Source: Leuctra nigra
Lineage: Eukaryota > Arthropoda > Insecta > Plecoptera > Leuctridae
DNA length: 64,000 nt
Reading direction: 5' to 3'
Assembly: GCA_934045905.1 (NCBI GenBank)
Contig: OW203765.1
Coordinates: 17,299,409-17,363,408 of the forward strand
How positions within the stretch are numbered: the stretch's first letter is position 1; each line of letters opens with the position of its first letter. A model generated the notes under the pieces. It saw only the letters and a list, made by a program, of their open reading frames with translations, was not told where the DNA came from and searched no databases. This document shows, piece after piece, positions 33,377 through 44,279 of the stretch. The position numbers and the translations under genes are program-made.

Positions 33377-34702
33377 ATCTAGTGGAGCGGTCGCTCCACC
33401 CAGCCAAGTCGTACTGTACACTCACACTCACTCAACATACCGTAAATGCCTATATAAACTGAGGAGCAGACCAACTTCTTTTACTGTAAGCAACAACATG
33501 GCATTTTCGGCCTACTGGATCTCAAAATTGAAAAATCTCACATTGTTGCGAAATAACTTAATTTCGAGCTATGGCCCACCTGACAACATATACTAAATTT
33601 GGGAACAATAGGTAATGCCATTTGTGGCCTAGAGGGCCGTGAAAACAGTGAAATTACACCCCTTTTAAAACCTATCTGATGATGATAATGATAATGATAT
33701 CAGGAAACACCGCTATCACCGCCACAGCCTAAACAGCTTAGCCGATCGATCTGAAATTTGTACCACATGTGCACTTTTGGCGTCTGAGGTGCCTTTTTAT
33801 GAAACCAACCGGAAGGCGCCATTTTGAAACCGGAAGTTACGTCATATCTCGAAAACGACTACACCGATCGGAATAAAACTATCGCCAAATGATTCAGACG
33901 GTCATCTTTATGGAATATCAATAGTCAAAATATACATTTACTATTACCGAAACCGGAAATGACGTCATAAAAATGAAGAATCAGACTTGAATCACCTCTT
34001 ACTACAATAACTACAAATTCAGAAGGCTTATAATGATACATAACATTTATAGAAATAAATTCTAGGTGGCTGTAATTTCAGCCGCCATTATAAAAACCGG
34101 AAGTGATGCCATATCTCGAAAACGGCTGGACCTATTGGAACAATGCTTTCGCAATTCTTCATGGAATATCAAAATAAGCTTATATTTAGCACCAAACACT
34201 TTTTTTCGTAGTAACCAATTCGAAAATGGCCTATTTTTTTAAAGGAATTAGTCATTGTTGCTCCGATATGTGTTAAAAGTTGTGTAAATAAACTAAAAAA
34301 ACTAGTGATATCCCCATAAAAAACACTCCGTGTAAAAATACCAGCCAAGTTTCTTCAACTACAAAAAAATAGAAGAAATCTAAAAATTCAGCACTGAAAA
34401 GTAGTGATATCAAAAAATTGGTCAAGTCAAAACTTCATTTTAAAAATAAAAATATACTTGGCGCATCGTTTTTAAGGGCATTATAGGTATACTATATAAT
34501 TAGGTGCATTTTTCGGCATATTCTTTACTGTTTATATACCTACACGATGCGCCAAGTATATTTTTATTTTTAAAATGAAGTTTTGACTTGACCCATTTTT
34601 TGATATCACTACTTTTCAGTGCTGAATTTTTAGATTTCTTCTATTTTTTTGTAGTTGAAGAGACTTGGCTGGTATTTTTACACGGAGTGTTTTTTATGGG
34701 TA
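33377..34702 (-). mobile_element. Family A copy A5 (reverse), complete short form
   Basis: From A|TCTAGTGGAGCGGTCGCTCC (33378) through TGATGATGATAATGATAATG-type microsatellite, reversed CCGGAAGT/TACGTCA modules, to the CCCAT-type FB palindrome (34311-34701, ending TTTTTTATGGG). Flanks are A on the left and an AT on the right. 1.32 kb. Confidence 0.85.
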
Positions 34703-35176
34703 TTATATATTTAAGCAATTATTAGTAAATACCCATATCATTGTTCGTTTGTAAGGCTCAAGTACAATGGTGCAATTTGTAGAAATAAAACTGAATGAAT
34801 GAAGAATTATCTCAAGATGAATTCCAATTGCCTTTGTGCGGGAAAAGCGCGTGCGAAAAGATGGAACTAAACGAGATAACGTTTTGAGGTTATTAGACCG
34901 TGTAGCATGGGCTTTTCCCGTATGCGACCGTGTGGCTTTTGCTGTAACTAGGCAACTCACGTTTTGAGGTTAAGTTTGAGTGAATACAACTGAAATAACT
35001 CTAACGGGGTCTTACCAACACGGTCGCACACGGCAAAAGCCCATGCTACACGACCAAATACCCCCAACACGTTCTCTCGTTTAGTTCCATCTATTCACAC
35101 GCGCTTTTCCGCACAAGGTCCATTTCAGAGTAAATTTTAAATATTTTAACCGCGTGTAATCCAGTAAATCACCTAC
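34703..35176. other. No gene seen; inverted CG-rich segment
   Basis: 34845-35110 contains pairs such as GCACACGGCAAAAGCCCATGC and its partial inverse GCATGGGCTTTTCCCGTATGC, and CGCGTGCGAAAAGATGGAAC / GTTCCATCTATTCACACGCG. This looks like an unclassified MITE of about 260 bp. 35120-35176 matches the intron flank next to exon 63805-63915. Confidence 0.45.
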
Positions 35177-35278
35177 CCGTTGGCCACGCCGGAACACATG
35201 TTTTAGGTTAATCGGATTTACGAGGACCATCTGAACCCTTTTAGTAGGGCTTTTGGAGGGTTGCTCCTCTTCTTCGGA
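35177..35278 (-). CDS. Candidate exon of the DUF4795-like gene (34 codons)
   Basis: The acceptor is GACACCAG at the 35279 side and the donor CGG|GTAGGT at 35177. The single long frame reads SEEEEQPSKSPTKRVQMVLV then NPINLKHVFRRGQR, phase 0 at both ends. Exon 63805-63915 is related: both have an acidic/Gln start, the PSK-N/S-PT core and a hydrophobic VQMVLV/IQLLLV stretch. The introns match on both sides too (TGAACAAAC..ATTGT.ACTTTCA upstream; GTAAATTTTAA.T.ATTTTAACCG downstream). That shared intron text supports duplication of a real exon cassette. Its link to exons 42326-45086 is inferred from strand and order only; at least one exon between is needed for phase. Confidence 0.55.
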
Positions 35279-36573
35279 CTGGTGTCGATCATGAACAAAC
35301 ACATTGTGAACTTTCAATTAATAACACAAAACTAGGTACATGTTATCATCATCTTAATGAACGAATTCAAAGATAACCATTTTGTTTGCAATTTTAGAGC
35401 AACTTCTAGACAAATGTGGAAAATATTGAGTTATTTGGCAAATGTAAGAGTAATCCCAGAAAAAACACTCCGTGTAAAAAAGGCAGCCAAGTCTCTTTAC
35501 TTTAAAAAAATTCAACACCGAAAAGGAGTGATATCAAAAAAGGAGCCAAGTCAATGACATTTTCCAAATATTTAATCGTATTTTTTAAATAAAAGTATAA
35601 ACACCGAGAAATACTTTACAAAAGGACTTGGCGCATCGTTTTTTTAAAGACATCATTCTATACTAAAAGTGGAAAGAAATTAAAAGTAGGTACATTTTCC
35701 TCTTTTTGTTGGAGCCAGAATATATGAATCAAGCTACTTTTAGTAATGGTTATTTTATAGTTTTGTCAATGGCGATAGAAGAAAGATTTCATGCTGTAAT
35801 AGATAGGTACTATAAAGTGGGAAGAATTAAATAACAATTGGAAGTGGGGCTCATACATATTCTTATAGCACTGTTAAAAAGGTGATATTAGAAGGGTATC
35901 TTTTCATAATTTGATCTTGACTGAAGGAAATCATGAAACGTTGTCAAATAATTACTAACTATCTATGGAACACTATTATATATTTTTGAAGTGTCAAGTG
36001 TATAAAGTTAAATTTTTTAATATAAATTCAATGTCACGTTACTATGTACTTTGTGAAATGTATTGTTATAAAATGTGGATTAATAGAAATTTATTTCATG
36101 TTCATGTTGAGAAGGTATAACGCATGAGACTTAATTATGTTGACCACGAAACAATATTACAAAGATAACTAGATTGTGTATTTATTACAAACATAGGCAA
36201 CAAGTTTCATCGTGTACAAATACAAATAGAAAATATTTTACATAGGTTTGTACAATATGTAATTGAAAGATGTTTCCCTATTATTCTAAAAATTCTAAAT
36301 GACGGTTGTACCTATATAAATGAGATATGATTATGAGTAGAAAAATATCTTTAAAAAAACGATGCGCCAAGTCCTTTTGTAAAGTATTTCTCGGTGTTTA
36401 TACTTTTATTTAAAAAATACGATTAAATATTTAGAAAATGTCATTGACTTAGCTCCTTTTTTGATATCACTCCTTTTCGGTGTTGAATTTTTTTAAAGTA
36501 AAGAGACTTGGCTGCCTTTTTTACACGGAGTGTTTTTTCTGGGATATCACTTCTTTTGTTAGTTTATTCATAC

Positions 36574-37051
36574 AGCTTGATGCATTAGATTAGATTATTG
36601 GGGTTTAACGGCGCGTCAACGACGAGGTTATATTGCGCACATTAATTTTTGCATTTTTGCATTTAACTTTGTTGATATAAGTGGTGGACATGGGGAGGGG
36701 TCGACCTAACGGGCCCGATCCGGGGGAGTCCAACACTGGTGGGGAGGCCAGGCCGGTATGGGGACGGACCGGGGGGTGTGAGGAGTCGGGCCGGCGGAAC
36801 CCGATTTCAGGGGGATCACCATCTCGAGGGGGAAGGCCGGCCCGAGGGGACGGGAGGGGACCGCAAATTCAAGGGAGGACATGGTTAGGGACCCTGGCTG
36901 CTTTTTGTCTGGACCTCACCACTGATCTGTCCGGCATGGGTAACCCTTACACATGAGCATATGCTCGCCGGCGTAGCTGCAATGGATCATTGGCCAACGC
37001 AAACCCCACCACCGCGCTAAGGTGGCAGCCATCGGTGGGGAGCTTGATGCA
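36574..37051 (-). mobile_element. GC-rich retroposon inside A6 with 11-bp duplication
   Basis: AGCTTGATGCA stands on both sides (36574-36584 and 37041-37051) and occurs once, as AGCTTGTAGCA, at the same place in the uninterrupted copies. The insert 36585-37040 is GC-rich, unlike A6. On the minus strand it begins CCCCACCGATGGCTGCCACC and ends GACGCGCCGTTAAACCCCAA followed by AATCT-type repeats, a tail style of non-LTR elements and SINEs. Variable-length duplication plus tail repeat indicates target-primed insertion. The + frame 36681-36956 is not credible as protein. Confidence 0.8.
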
Positions 37052-37194
37052 CATGTCGGAGCAAGGACTAATTTCTTTAAAAAAAATACGCCTCAACCGA
37101 TTTGGTTACTAAGAAAAGTTGCATTTGGTATAAGATTAAAATGATTATCCAAGAAGAATAGCTAAGTTTCGTTACAATCGATCCAACCGTTTTC

Positions 37195-37925
37195 GATATA
37201 TGACGTCACTTCCGGTTTTGAAATAGCGGCTGAAAATATTGTCGTCTTGAATTCATAATTATAAGTCCTACATAATTGCATAATTTGGTTGCAATCGGTA
37301 CAGCCGTTTTCGATATATGACGTCACTTCCGGTTTTAACAATGGCGGCCGAAAACTATGTAGTCTTTATTCATAATTATTAGTCCTACACATTTCCAAAA
37401 TTTAATTGCAATCGGTACAGCTGTTTTTTTATATATTACGTCACTTCTGGTTTTAACAATGGCGGCCGAAAATAATGTCATCCTGAATTCATAATTATTT
37501 GTCCTACATAATTACATAATTAGGTTGCAATCTGTACAGCCGTTTTCGATGTATGACGTCACTTCCGGTTTTAACAATGGCGGCCGAAAATAATGTCGTC
37601 CAGAATTCATAATTATTAGTCCAACACATTTCTTAAATTTGGTTGCAATCGGTACAGCCGTTTTCGATATATGATGTCACTTCCGGTTTTAACAATGGCG
37701 GCCGAAATTGATGTCGTATTTAATTCATAATTATAAGTCCTACATAATTACATAATTTAGTTGCAATCCGTACAGCCGTTTTCGATATATGACGTCACTC
37801 CCGGTTTTAACAATGGTGGCCGAAAATAATGTCAACTTGAATTCATAATTATTAGTCCTACACATTTCCAAAATTTGGTTGCAATCGGTAGAGCCGTTTT
37901 CGATATATGACGTCACCTCCGGTTT
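37195..37925 (+). repeat. ~118-bp tandem array of TGACGTCACTTCCGG modules
   Basis: Seven units, module starts at about 37201, 37319, 37435, 37554, 37673, 37791 and 37908. Each has GTTGCAATCGGTACAGCCGT, CGATATATGACGTCACTTCC and AACAATGGCGGCCGAAAA. Copies A2 and A3 lack this expansion. Confidence 0.92.
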
Positions 37926-39084
37926 TAAAAATGGCGGCCGAGAACACAGCAACCTTGAATTTATAAATATTTACAGTGTACGATTACTAAATATCTATTT
38001 AAAATAAATAAAGTGGTGAATTTAGTGTAATTTTGCATATAAATGACGTAATTTAGCATATTTATGACGTCATTTCCGGTATAGGTAATAAAAAAACAAT
38101 CTAGTTTTATCTAGTTGATACTTCTTGAATGACCTTCTGAATTTATTAGCGCTAATTTCCGTCAAATCGGTCATGCCGTTTCCAATATATGACGTCACTT
38201 CCGGTTTAATTTAGTGGTTCCTCCCGCCATTTCCGGTACCGTTAATTTGTATATTTATTCATCCCAATTGATTTTTCAAATAGATTGCAGAATGAATAGA
38301 CAGGATCTATTTCAGTTGTAATCGGTACAGGCATTTTCGATATATGACGTCACTTCCGGTTTCAGGAATGGCGGCCGAGAACACTGCAACCTTGAAATTT
38401 TAATTGTTATTGTCTATGTTACAATGTAAGTTCATTTTGTATGTATTTTAAATATAATTTGTTGAAATTAGATAAATATTGCGTATTTATGACGTCACTT
38501 CCGGTTTAGAAAATAAGAAAATAATTTTTTTTATTGATACTTCATATAGATGACCATCTAAATCGAATGGCGCTAATTTCGTTCCGATCAGTTTAGCTGT
38601 TTTCGAGATATGACGTCACTTCCGGTTTCAAAATGGCGGCATAAAACCAGTTATAGCAAAAGGCACCTCAGACGCCAAAAGTGCATATGTGGTAAAAATT
38701 TCAAATCAATCGGTTCAGCCGTTTAGGCTGTGGCCTGTTTACCGGATTTAAATTCCAGGATACTACTACTACTACTACTACTACTAAGATTATTATTATT
38801 ATTATTATTATTATTATGAAAACAACCCTAAAACACTGTTTTCACGGCCCTCTAGCGAGCAAAGGGCGTAACCTATTGTTCCCAAATTTGGTATATGTTG
38901 TAGGGTGGGCCATAGCTCGAAATTGAGATATTTTCCAACAATGTGAGATTCCCCAATTTTAAGATCCAGTAGGCCGAAAATGCCACTTTGATGCTTACAG
39001 TAAAAGTGGGTTTGCTCCAGCCTTTATATGAGAGTGTGCGCGCGCCGTACGACTTGGCTGGCGTGGAGCGACCGCTCCACTAGA

Positions 39085-39228
39085 TAGGAAGGATCTCCTG
39101 ACTCAAAAAATGTTTAAAGAAATTGGAAAATTAGTATTTATGAGCATACGAGCATTTTCGCATTATATTCAAAATAACTTTTTTGTTATTACACAACTTT
39201 TATTTCCTTACAAAATATACATATCACT
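39085..39228. other. No gene seen
   Basis: Short AT-rich spacer between family A and the next inverted-repeat element. Confidence 0.4.
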
Positions 39229-39565
39229 AAAGTTCGTTCACGTTAAGAATAATGATCCGTAATGGCGGCCGTGTAGATACTACTGGAGTCTAGTGAACAA
39301 TTGTATACCTACACATGTAAATATATATATATATATATATATATAATAATCAAAAAATAAGTATAATACGACTGTAGATAAAAATAAATCAATTATATTG
39401 AATTTTTCTAATTTGTTATAATATTAAAAATTGTGTATTTGACACAATTTATATACAATTTCAATAACACAAAGAAGAAAACCTTGCCATTGACAGGGCA
39501 GTGTTCACGTGAACGACGTGAACAACGAAAACGACAAAAATATTCTAACAGTGAACGAACTTTAG
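39229..39565. mobile_element. Inverted-repeat element P
   Basis: Ends CTAAAGTTCGTTCACGTTA and AACAGTGAACGAACTTTAG (15 bp paired). The inside has an (AT)n tract at 39321-39345 and several GTTCACGTGAACG-like words. No clear target duplication and no coding frame. Confidence 0.55.
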
Positions 39566-39769
39566 CCGTTTGGCTGCAAATGATGTAACTAGATTCGCCC
39601 CCCCCCCCCCCAACCCCCCTGCAGCCTCCTACGCGCATGCGTCTTTGGCACCAACGCGCTTTATACACTCTAGGACCCAAGGAACATCATGGTGCCCATA
39701 CTCCTAACTAAAAGATCTTTTTCGACCTCTTGATACCGAACTTATATTCCGAACTGCACAAAAACTTAC

Positions 39770-39844
39770 TTGACCAGGAACCGGCTCGAGGAGGGCCTGA
39801 ATGCTGGCTCTTCTGAAGTTGGCGCTGGACGGGCCGGATTGGGA
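39770..39844 (-). CDS. Candidate exon of the DUF4795-like gene (25 codons)
   Basis: Acceptor ACATTTAACAG next to 39844 and donor CAA|GTAAGT at 39770. In phase 0 it reads SQSGPSSANFRRASIQALLE then PVPGQ, a serine- and basic-rich segment. The end phase 0 would join directly to exon 35278-35177. Another phase is also open, so the frame is not certain. A tandem, broken relative lies at 40532-40697 with a matching intron start (GTAAACATTAG). Confidence 0.45.
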
Positions 39845-40531
39845 CTGTTAAATGTTTACAAAAAAGTTGTCATAAAGAAAAAAAAATAATTTAGAATATT
39901 TCATATTTCAGACAAATTAATTTAATTACGCAGCCATTGGTAACTTTACAAGTTACAATGGTAACGTTACACATTCAAGTCTAAGTATATATATTCAAGT
40001 ATATAATTACACAGTCAAAATGTCAATGGTGACTAAAGTGGCAACTTTAGTTGCCAAAACTGTCAAAACTTTCAGAATCAGAAAATCACAAGTCAGCAGT
40101 CGGCTGTCTTCGGAAATAAGCGGAAACACACGAAAATGACATCTGCAGGCTGACGTCACTCTGACGTCAGAAATAAAAGAGTGCAGTGAATATTAGGACT
40201 CTCCAAAGACTTACCAGTTGACTCAGTCTTCGTGCTGCCACGTTCCCGGGAGGTCGTGGTTAGCGTGGAGATTCATCGCCATTGAACCACAATGTGCTCA
40301 GACAGCTAGTTATTATTACTTACCGAAATCTATTAGCATCGGCTAAAATATTAGTCTTTTAGTGCAACTCTAATTTTAACTAATCTATCACATGTATTAT
40401 CTACCATCTAATTCTAATTGAATGGTCGCATTGAGTGAAATTCAAGATCAAATTAAAATCGAAACTGGCCGAAATACTTTTATTAAGTGGGGCCATCCAA
40501 CGAAACAAACGAAACAAAAAAAAAAACAGTT

Positions 40532-40697
40532 GACTAGAAACCGGCTCGAGGAGGGACAGCCTGCTGACGTTCATTTAGTTGGAGCTGGACGAGCCGCGAC
40601 GCTGTTCCGGCTCGAAGAGGGACAGCCTGCTGACGCTCATGAAGGTGGTGCTGGACAAGACACCGGGGTGCTGGTCCGGTGCTCGGGACGGACCGGG
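40532..40697 (-). pseudogene. Degenerate duplicate of exon 39770-39844
   Basis: Two tandem ~80-bp copies of the same motif (MSVSRLSLFEPEQ and MNVSRLSLLEPVSSQ in the matching frame), separated by a TAA stop. An acceptor-like GTAAACATTAG precedes it, as at exon 39844. No GTAAGT donor follows. It is best read as a dead exon copy, though a different frame stays open to a TAG near 40537. Confidence 0.45.
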
Positions 40698-40849
40698 CTA
40701 ATGTTTACAAAAAACATGATTTCATGAGAAAGAAAAAGGTACTTCTAAACTTTTCTCTACTCCCATTGGTGAATACAGTTTTCAACATTTTCTCGCTTAG
40801 AGACGTTAAATGAAGGGATATTCTTACAAAATCCACTTACAACAATGTT

Positions 40850-40998
40850 CGAAAATATACTTAACGCATCGTTTTTTAGGGCATAATGCATGTATAGATG
40901 TAGGTAGATTTTATGTATATTTCATATCAGGCTTTCACTTCTTAACTATCTATATGCACGATGCGCCAAGTATATTTTGGTTTTTTAAAATTAGTAAA
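40850..40998. repeat. FB core fragment (CCCAT subtype)
   Basis: AAAATATACTTAACGCATCG and CACGATGCGCCAAGTATATT match the inner FB arms of copies A4 and A5 around the same short centre. The outer arms are missing. Confidence 0.75.
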
Positions 40999-41017
40999 AA
41001 CACTAGCTCCATACCCT

Positions 41018-41756
41018 TAAAAGGCAAACAGAAGCGAACGGGAATCGCACGGTTCGTCAGAGCGTTTTTTTGAAATTTTGTCTTCCCACTAAATAATTTT
41101 AAAAAATCAGATAGTAACGACCCATAACAGCCTATAGCCCAGGAGTTTTAGACGAAATTTAGACCAAACCTACAAATAAATAGAGTAAATCTGAAAATTG
41201 GCAAATATGTCCTATTTTATGTCCCGAATAACATACTTAAAATCCCCAACTTTCCTCTACCGGCGTCATCGATTTTTTGGTGCAAGAAGGGCGGAAGTCA
41301 CATAAATCACTAAAATACACACAATTTCCACAAATTTGCACGGATTTCGACCAGGCTGGTTTTAAAATTATCCTAAAACATGTTGAACCATGTTGAGTGG
41401 TATTAGTGCATTAAGTAAAGTGATGTCGGCTGTGGGCGTGGCCTAAGGGCCCTGAAAAGTAAATAAATTAGAAAAGTGTTTTATTCGTCCGCTTTGGATG
41501 CGATGAATAAATTCAAATAATTGGTACACATGTCCTACTGCATGTCTCAAATAACATATTTAAATTCCCCTACTCTTCTCTGCCAGCATCACGATGTTTT
41601 GGTGCAATAAGGGCGTAAGTTAAATAAAATACTGAAAACCGTAAAGAATACATAGGTAACAAAAGGTAAACAAAGGAATAAAGTAGATCTGAAAATTGGC
41701 AAATATGTCCTATTTGATGTCCCGAATAACATACTTAAATTCCCCTACTATCCTCT
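41018..41756. repeat. Dispersed repeat plus three diverged local copies
   Basis: 41018-41150 (GGCAAACAGAAGCGAACGG and AAATCAGATAGTAACGACCC) recurs at 56138-56250. Three related stretches around 41180, 41510 and 41690 share TCTGAAAATTGGCAAATATG, ATGTCCCGAATAACATACTT and CCTCTGCC. The last runs straight into the 149-bp array. Intron DNA of the minus-strand gene, if exon 39770-39844 is real. Confidence 0.65.
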
Positions 41757-42325
41757 GCCGCGTGGCAGAGGGTGACGTACTTGCCCGCCGCGTGGTGGCC
41801 GGTGTTCTTGTCGCCGCCCTCGTACGCCTCCACGAGCACCACGCTCGGCCGCTCCGCCTGTGACGGCGCTGACTTTACCTGTAGAGCTGACTATGTCCTC
41901 GCGCCTGGCCGTGGCAGAGGGTGACGTACTTGCCCGCCGCGTGGTGGCCGGTGTTCTTGTCGCCGCCCTCGTACGCCTCCACGAGCACAACGCTCGGCCG
42001 CTCCGCCTGTGACGGCGCTGACTTTACCTGTAGAGCTGACTATGTTCTCGCGCCTGGCCGTGGCAGAGGGTGACGTACTTGCCCGCCGCGTGGTGGCCGG
42101 TGTTCTTGTCGCCGCCCTCGTACGCCTCCACGAGCACCACGCTCGACCGCTCCGCCTGTAACGGCGCTGACTTTACCTGTAGAGCTGAGTATGTTCTCGC
42201 GCCTGCCCGTGGCAGAGGGTGACGTACTTGCCCGCCGCGTGGTGGCCGGTGTTCTTGTCGCCGCCCTCGTACGCCTCCACGAGCACCACGCTCGGCCGCT
42301 CCGCCTGTAACGGCGCTGACTTTAC
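41757..42325 (-). repeat. 149-bp tandem copies of exon 42326-42473
   Basis: Three full copies with boundaries at 42325/42326, 42176/42177, 42027/42028 and 41878/41879, plus a partial one ending at the CCTCTGCC hairpin near 41757. They are 95-99% alike and as GC-rich as the exon. On the minus strand every boundary reads CTCTACAG|GTAAAGTC, so each carries both an acceptor-like and a donor-like motif. Because 149 is not a multiple of three, read-through shifts frame. Confidence 0.92.
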
Positions 42326-42473
42326 CTGTAGAGCTGAGTATGTTCTCGCGCCTGCCCGTGGCAGAGGGTGACGTACTTGCCCGCCGCGTGGTGGCCGGTG
42401 TTCTTGTCGCCGCCCTCGTACGCCTCCACGAGCACTACGCTCGGCCGCTCCGCCTGTGACGGCGCCGACTTTC
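42326..42473 (-). CDS. DUF4795-like gene, exon 5 (148 bp)
   Basis: Acceptor GTGGTTGCAG before 42473, donor TACAG|GTAAAG at 42326. It starts in phase 1 (completing the Gly codon left by exon 4) and reads GKSAPSQAERPSVVLVEAYE, then GGDKNTGHHAAGKYVTLCHG and QAREHTQLYR, ending in phase 2. Strong GC content and absence of stops against an AT-rich background support coding. I do not recognise the segment as a named domain. It is the founder of the 149-bp array; only this copy has the clean intron-side acceptor and lacks the GTAAAG start of the later copies. Confidence 0.75.
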
Positions 42474-42554
42474 CTGCAACCACAGACAAGACACAGTTCA
42501 GATGGTAATCAAGCAAATGACAGGAAAACAAATTTAGCCACTTTAAAACCAAAT

Positions 42555-43110
42555 AATTGTTTTTAATTAATTTAAAACACAACTTAAAAAAATTTATCTA
42601 AAATCAAATTTAAAAAAGAAAATAAAGCTTGGCGCATTGAATTTGCACCGACCATGTAGACTTCTTCTATATTCTTCCTACTTTCTTTCGTCGTCTACTT
42701 CTTCGTCAACTTATTCCTATGTTGCCTTTTTCTTGACACATTGCGCCCAGCTTTAGTTAAATTTTTTTAAATTTTGATTTAATTTTTTTTAAAGTTGTGT
42801 TTCAGGTAAATGTATTAAAAACATTTATTATGTTTTTAAATACATTTTTAAGAATTTTTATGTATCGCTTTTAAATTGAATAATTTTGTTAAAGTTTACA
42901 ATGATAATTCACATACATTTATATCTTCAAATTTTGATTTTTTTTATGGTATTGTGCTTGGCGGCAGTACCTGGGCGAAATGATTTCACGAATTTTAAGT
43001 GCGAACAAGTTTAAACAATATATTATTGCTTGACCCTTCTTTTAGATCTCAATCCTTTTAGGCGGGATGGCGCCTGGCAGTCTTTTTACAATTTTTTTTT
43101 TTTTTTACAA
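42555..43110. mobile_element. Family D, partial copy in the intron between exons 5 and 4
   Basis: The right arm (about 42735-43095) is complete (TATTATTGCTTGACCCTTCT, GCCTGGCAGTCTTTTTACAA); the left arm is shortened to about 80 bp next to AAGCTTGGCGCATTG. The centre GAATTTGCACCGACCAT matches copy 1. Confidence 0.8.
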
Positions 43111-43163
43111 CTAACCACATGTTAAAACTAAAAGAAGAATTGACGTTATTGTAGTCAAGTTAC

Positions 43164-43211
43164 CTTCCTCAGGAGACGCCGGCTTGGAGGTCTTGGGTTT
43201 CTCCTTACCTC
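43164..43211 (-). CDS. DUF4795-like gene, exon 4 (48 bp)
   Basis: Acceptor ATTGTTCACAG before 43211 and donor GAAG|GTAACT at 43164. Phase 1 in and phase 1 out, reading GGKEKPKTSKPASPEE. A Lys/Pro/Ser-rich linker. An inner GAG|GTAAGG could serve as an alternative donor. Confidence 0.72.
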
Positions 43212-43267
43212 CTGTGAACAATGACGAAAGCACGTGTTAAAAGTGATGGTTGTCATGATGCAAGTAC

Positions 43268-43306
43268 CTTCCGCTTTCGACTCGCCAGTTGGCGTATTAT
43301 TTGAAT
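43268..43306 (-). CDS. DUF4795-like gene, exon 3 (39 bp)
   Basis: Acceptor TTCACTCTACAG before 43306 and donor GAAG|GTACTT at 43268. Phase 1 in and out, reading DSNNTPTGESKAE. A polar linker between exon 2 and exon 4. Confidence 0.7.
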
Positions 43307-43444
43307 CTGTAGAGTGAACAAGAGATAGGTATGTAGACATTCAATCCCGTTTACACCAATTCAAGTTTATACACTCCTTCCGTCGACATCCACATCACTG
43401 TCCTCGTGCTCTCCTTGCGAGGCGATGTAGTACTCGTTTAGATG

Positions 43445-44275
43445 CTAGGGTAGGGGAGGCGATGACTTACCCTTCACCTCCATATCGCCATCCTCGTGTG
43501 TGCCATGCAAGGTAAGGACGAAGGGTCGGGTAGGGGGAGTCGATGACTTACCCTTCACCTCCTCATCGTGATCCTCTTGCGTGCCGTGTAAGGTGAGGAC
43601 GAAGGGGCGGGTAGGGGGATCCGATGACTTACCCTTCACCTCCAAATCGCCGTCCTCGTGTGTGCCGTGCGACATGAGGACGAAGGATCGGTTAGGGGGA
43701 GGCGGTGACTTACCCTTCACCTCCTCATCGCCATCCTCGTGTGTGCCGTGCGACATGAGGACGAAGGGTCGAGTAAGGGGAGGCGATGACCTACCCTTCA
43801 CCTCCTCATCGCCATCCTCGTGTGTGCCGTGCAAGGTGAGGACGAAGGGTCGAGTAAGGGGAGGCGATGACTTACCCTTCACCTCCACATCGCCGTCCTC
43901 GTGTGTGCCGTGCGACATGAGGACGAAGGGTCGAGTAAGGGGAGGCGATGACCTACCCTTGACCTCCTCATCGCCATCCTCGTGTGTGCCGTGCAAGGTG
44001 AGGACGAAGGGTCGGGTAAGGGGAGGCGATGACCTACCCTTCACCTCCTCATCGCCATCCTCGTGTGTGCCGTGAGACATGAGGACGAAGGGTCGAGTAA
44101 GGGGAGGCGATTACTTACCCTTCACCTACTCATCGCCATTCTTGTGTGTGCCGTGAGACATGAGGACGAAGGGTCGAGTAAGGGGAGGCGATGACCTACC
44201 CTTCACCTCGTCATCGCCGTCCTCGTGTGTGCCGTGCGACATGATGACGAAGGGTCAGATAGGGGAGGCGGTGAC
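43445..44275 (-). repeat. 81-bp tandem array built from the exon 2 / intron 2 border
   Basis: Eleven borders with exact 81-bp steps (43461, 43542, 43623 ... 44190; the last step is 80). On the minus strand each unit resembles the end of exon 2 (SHGTHEDGDEEVKG) followed by a donor GG|GTAAGTC or GG|GTAGGTC and the start of the intron. The real exon 2 donor is the first in transcription order (44280). 81 is a multiple of three, so long frames stay open on both strands; these are not separate genes. Confidence 0.93.
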
Positions 44276-44279
44276 TTAC

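Larger units (their letters stand above)
35454..39084 (+). mobile_element. Family A copy A6, expanded and interrupted (3.6 kb)
   Basis: TCCCAGAAAA start at 35454 after an A, FB palindrome to 36542, a 456-bp retroposon insertion (36585-37040), then an expanded module array (37195-37925), older-type modules to 38640, CTA and ATT microsatellites (38761-38817) and the hairpin end GCGTGGAGCGACCGCTCCAC plus CTAGA at 39084, followed by T. Confidence 0.85.

Noticed and set aside
36681..36956. 91-residue Gly/Arg-rich + frame
   Set aside because: Lies wholly inside a GC-rich retroposon on the opposite strand and has no splice or family support.
43445..44080. 211-residue minus-strand frame of HGTHEDGDEEVKG units as a gene
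   Set aside because: It is the 81-bp array reading through repeated splice donors, not an independent gene.
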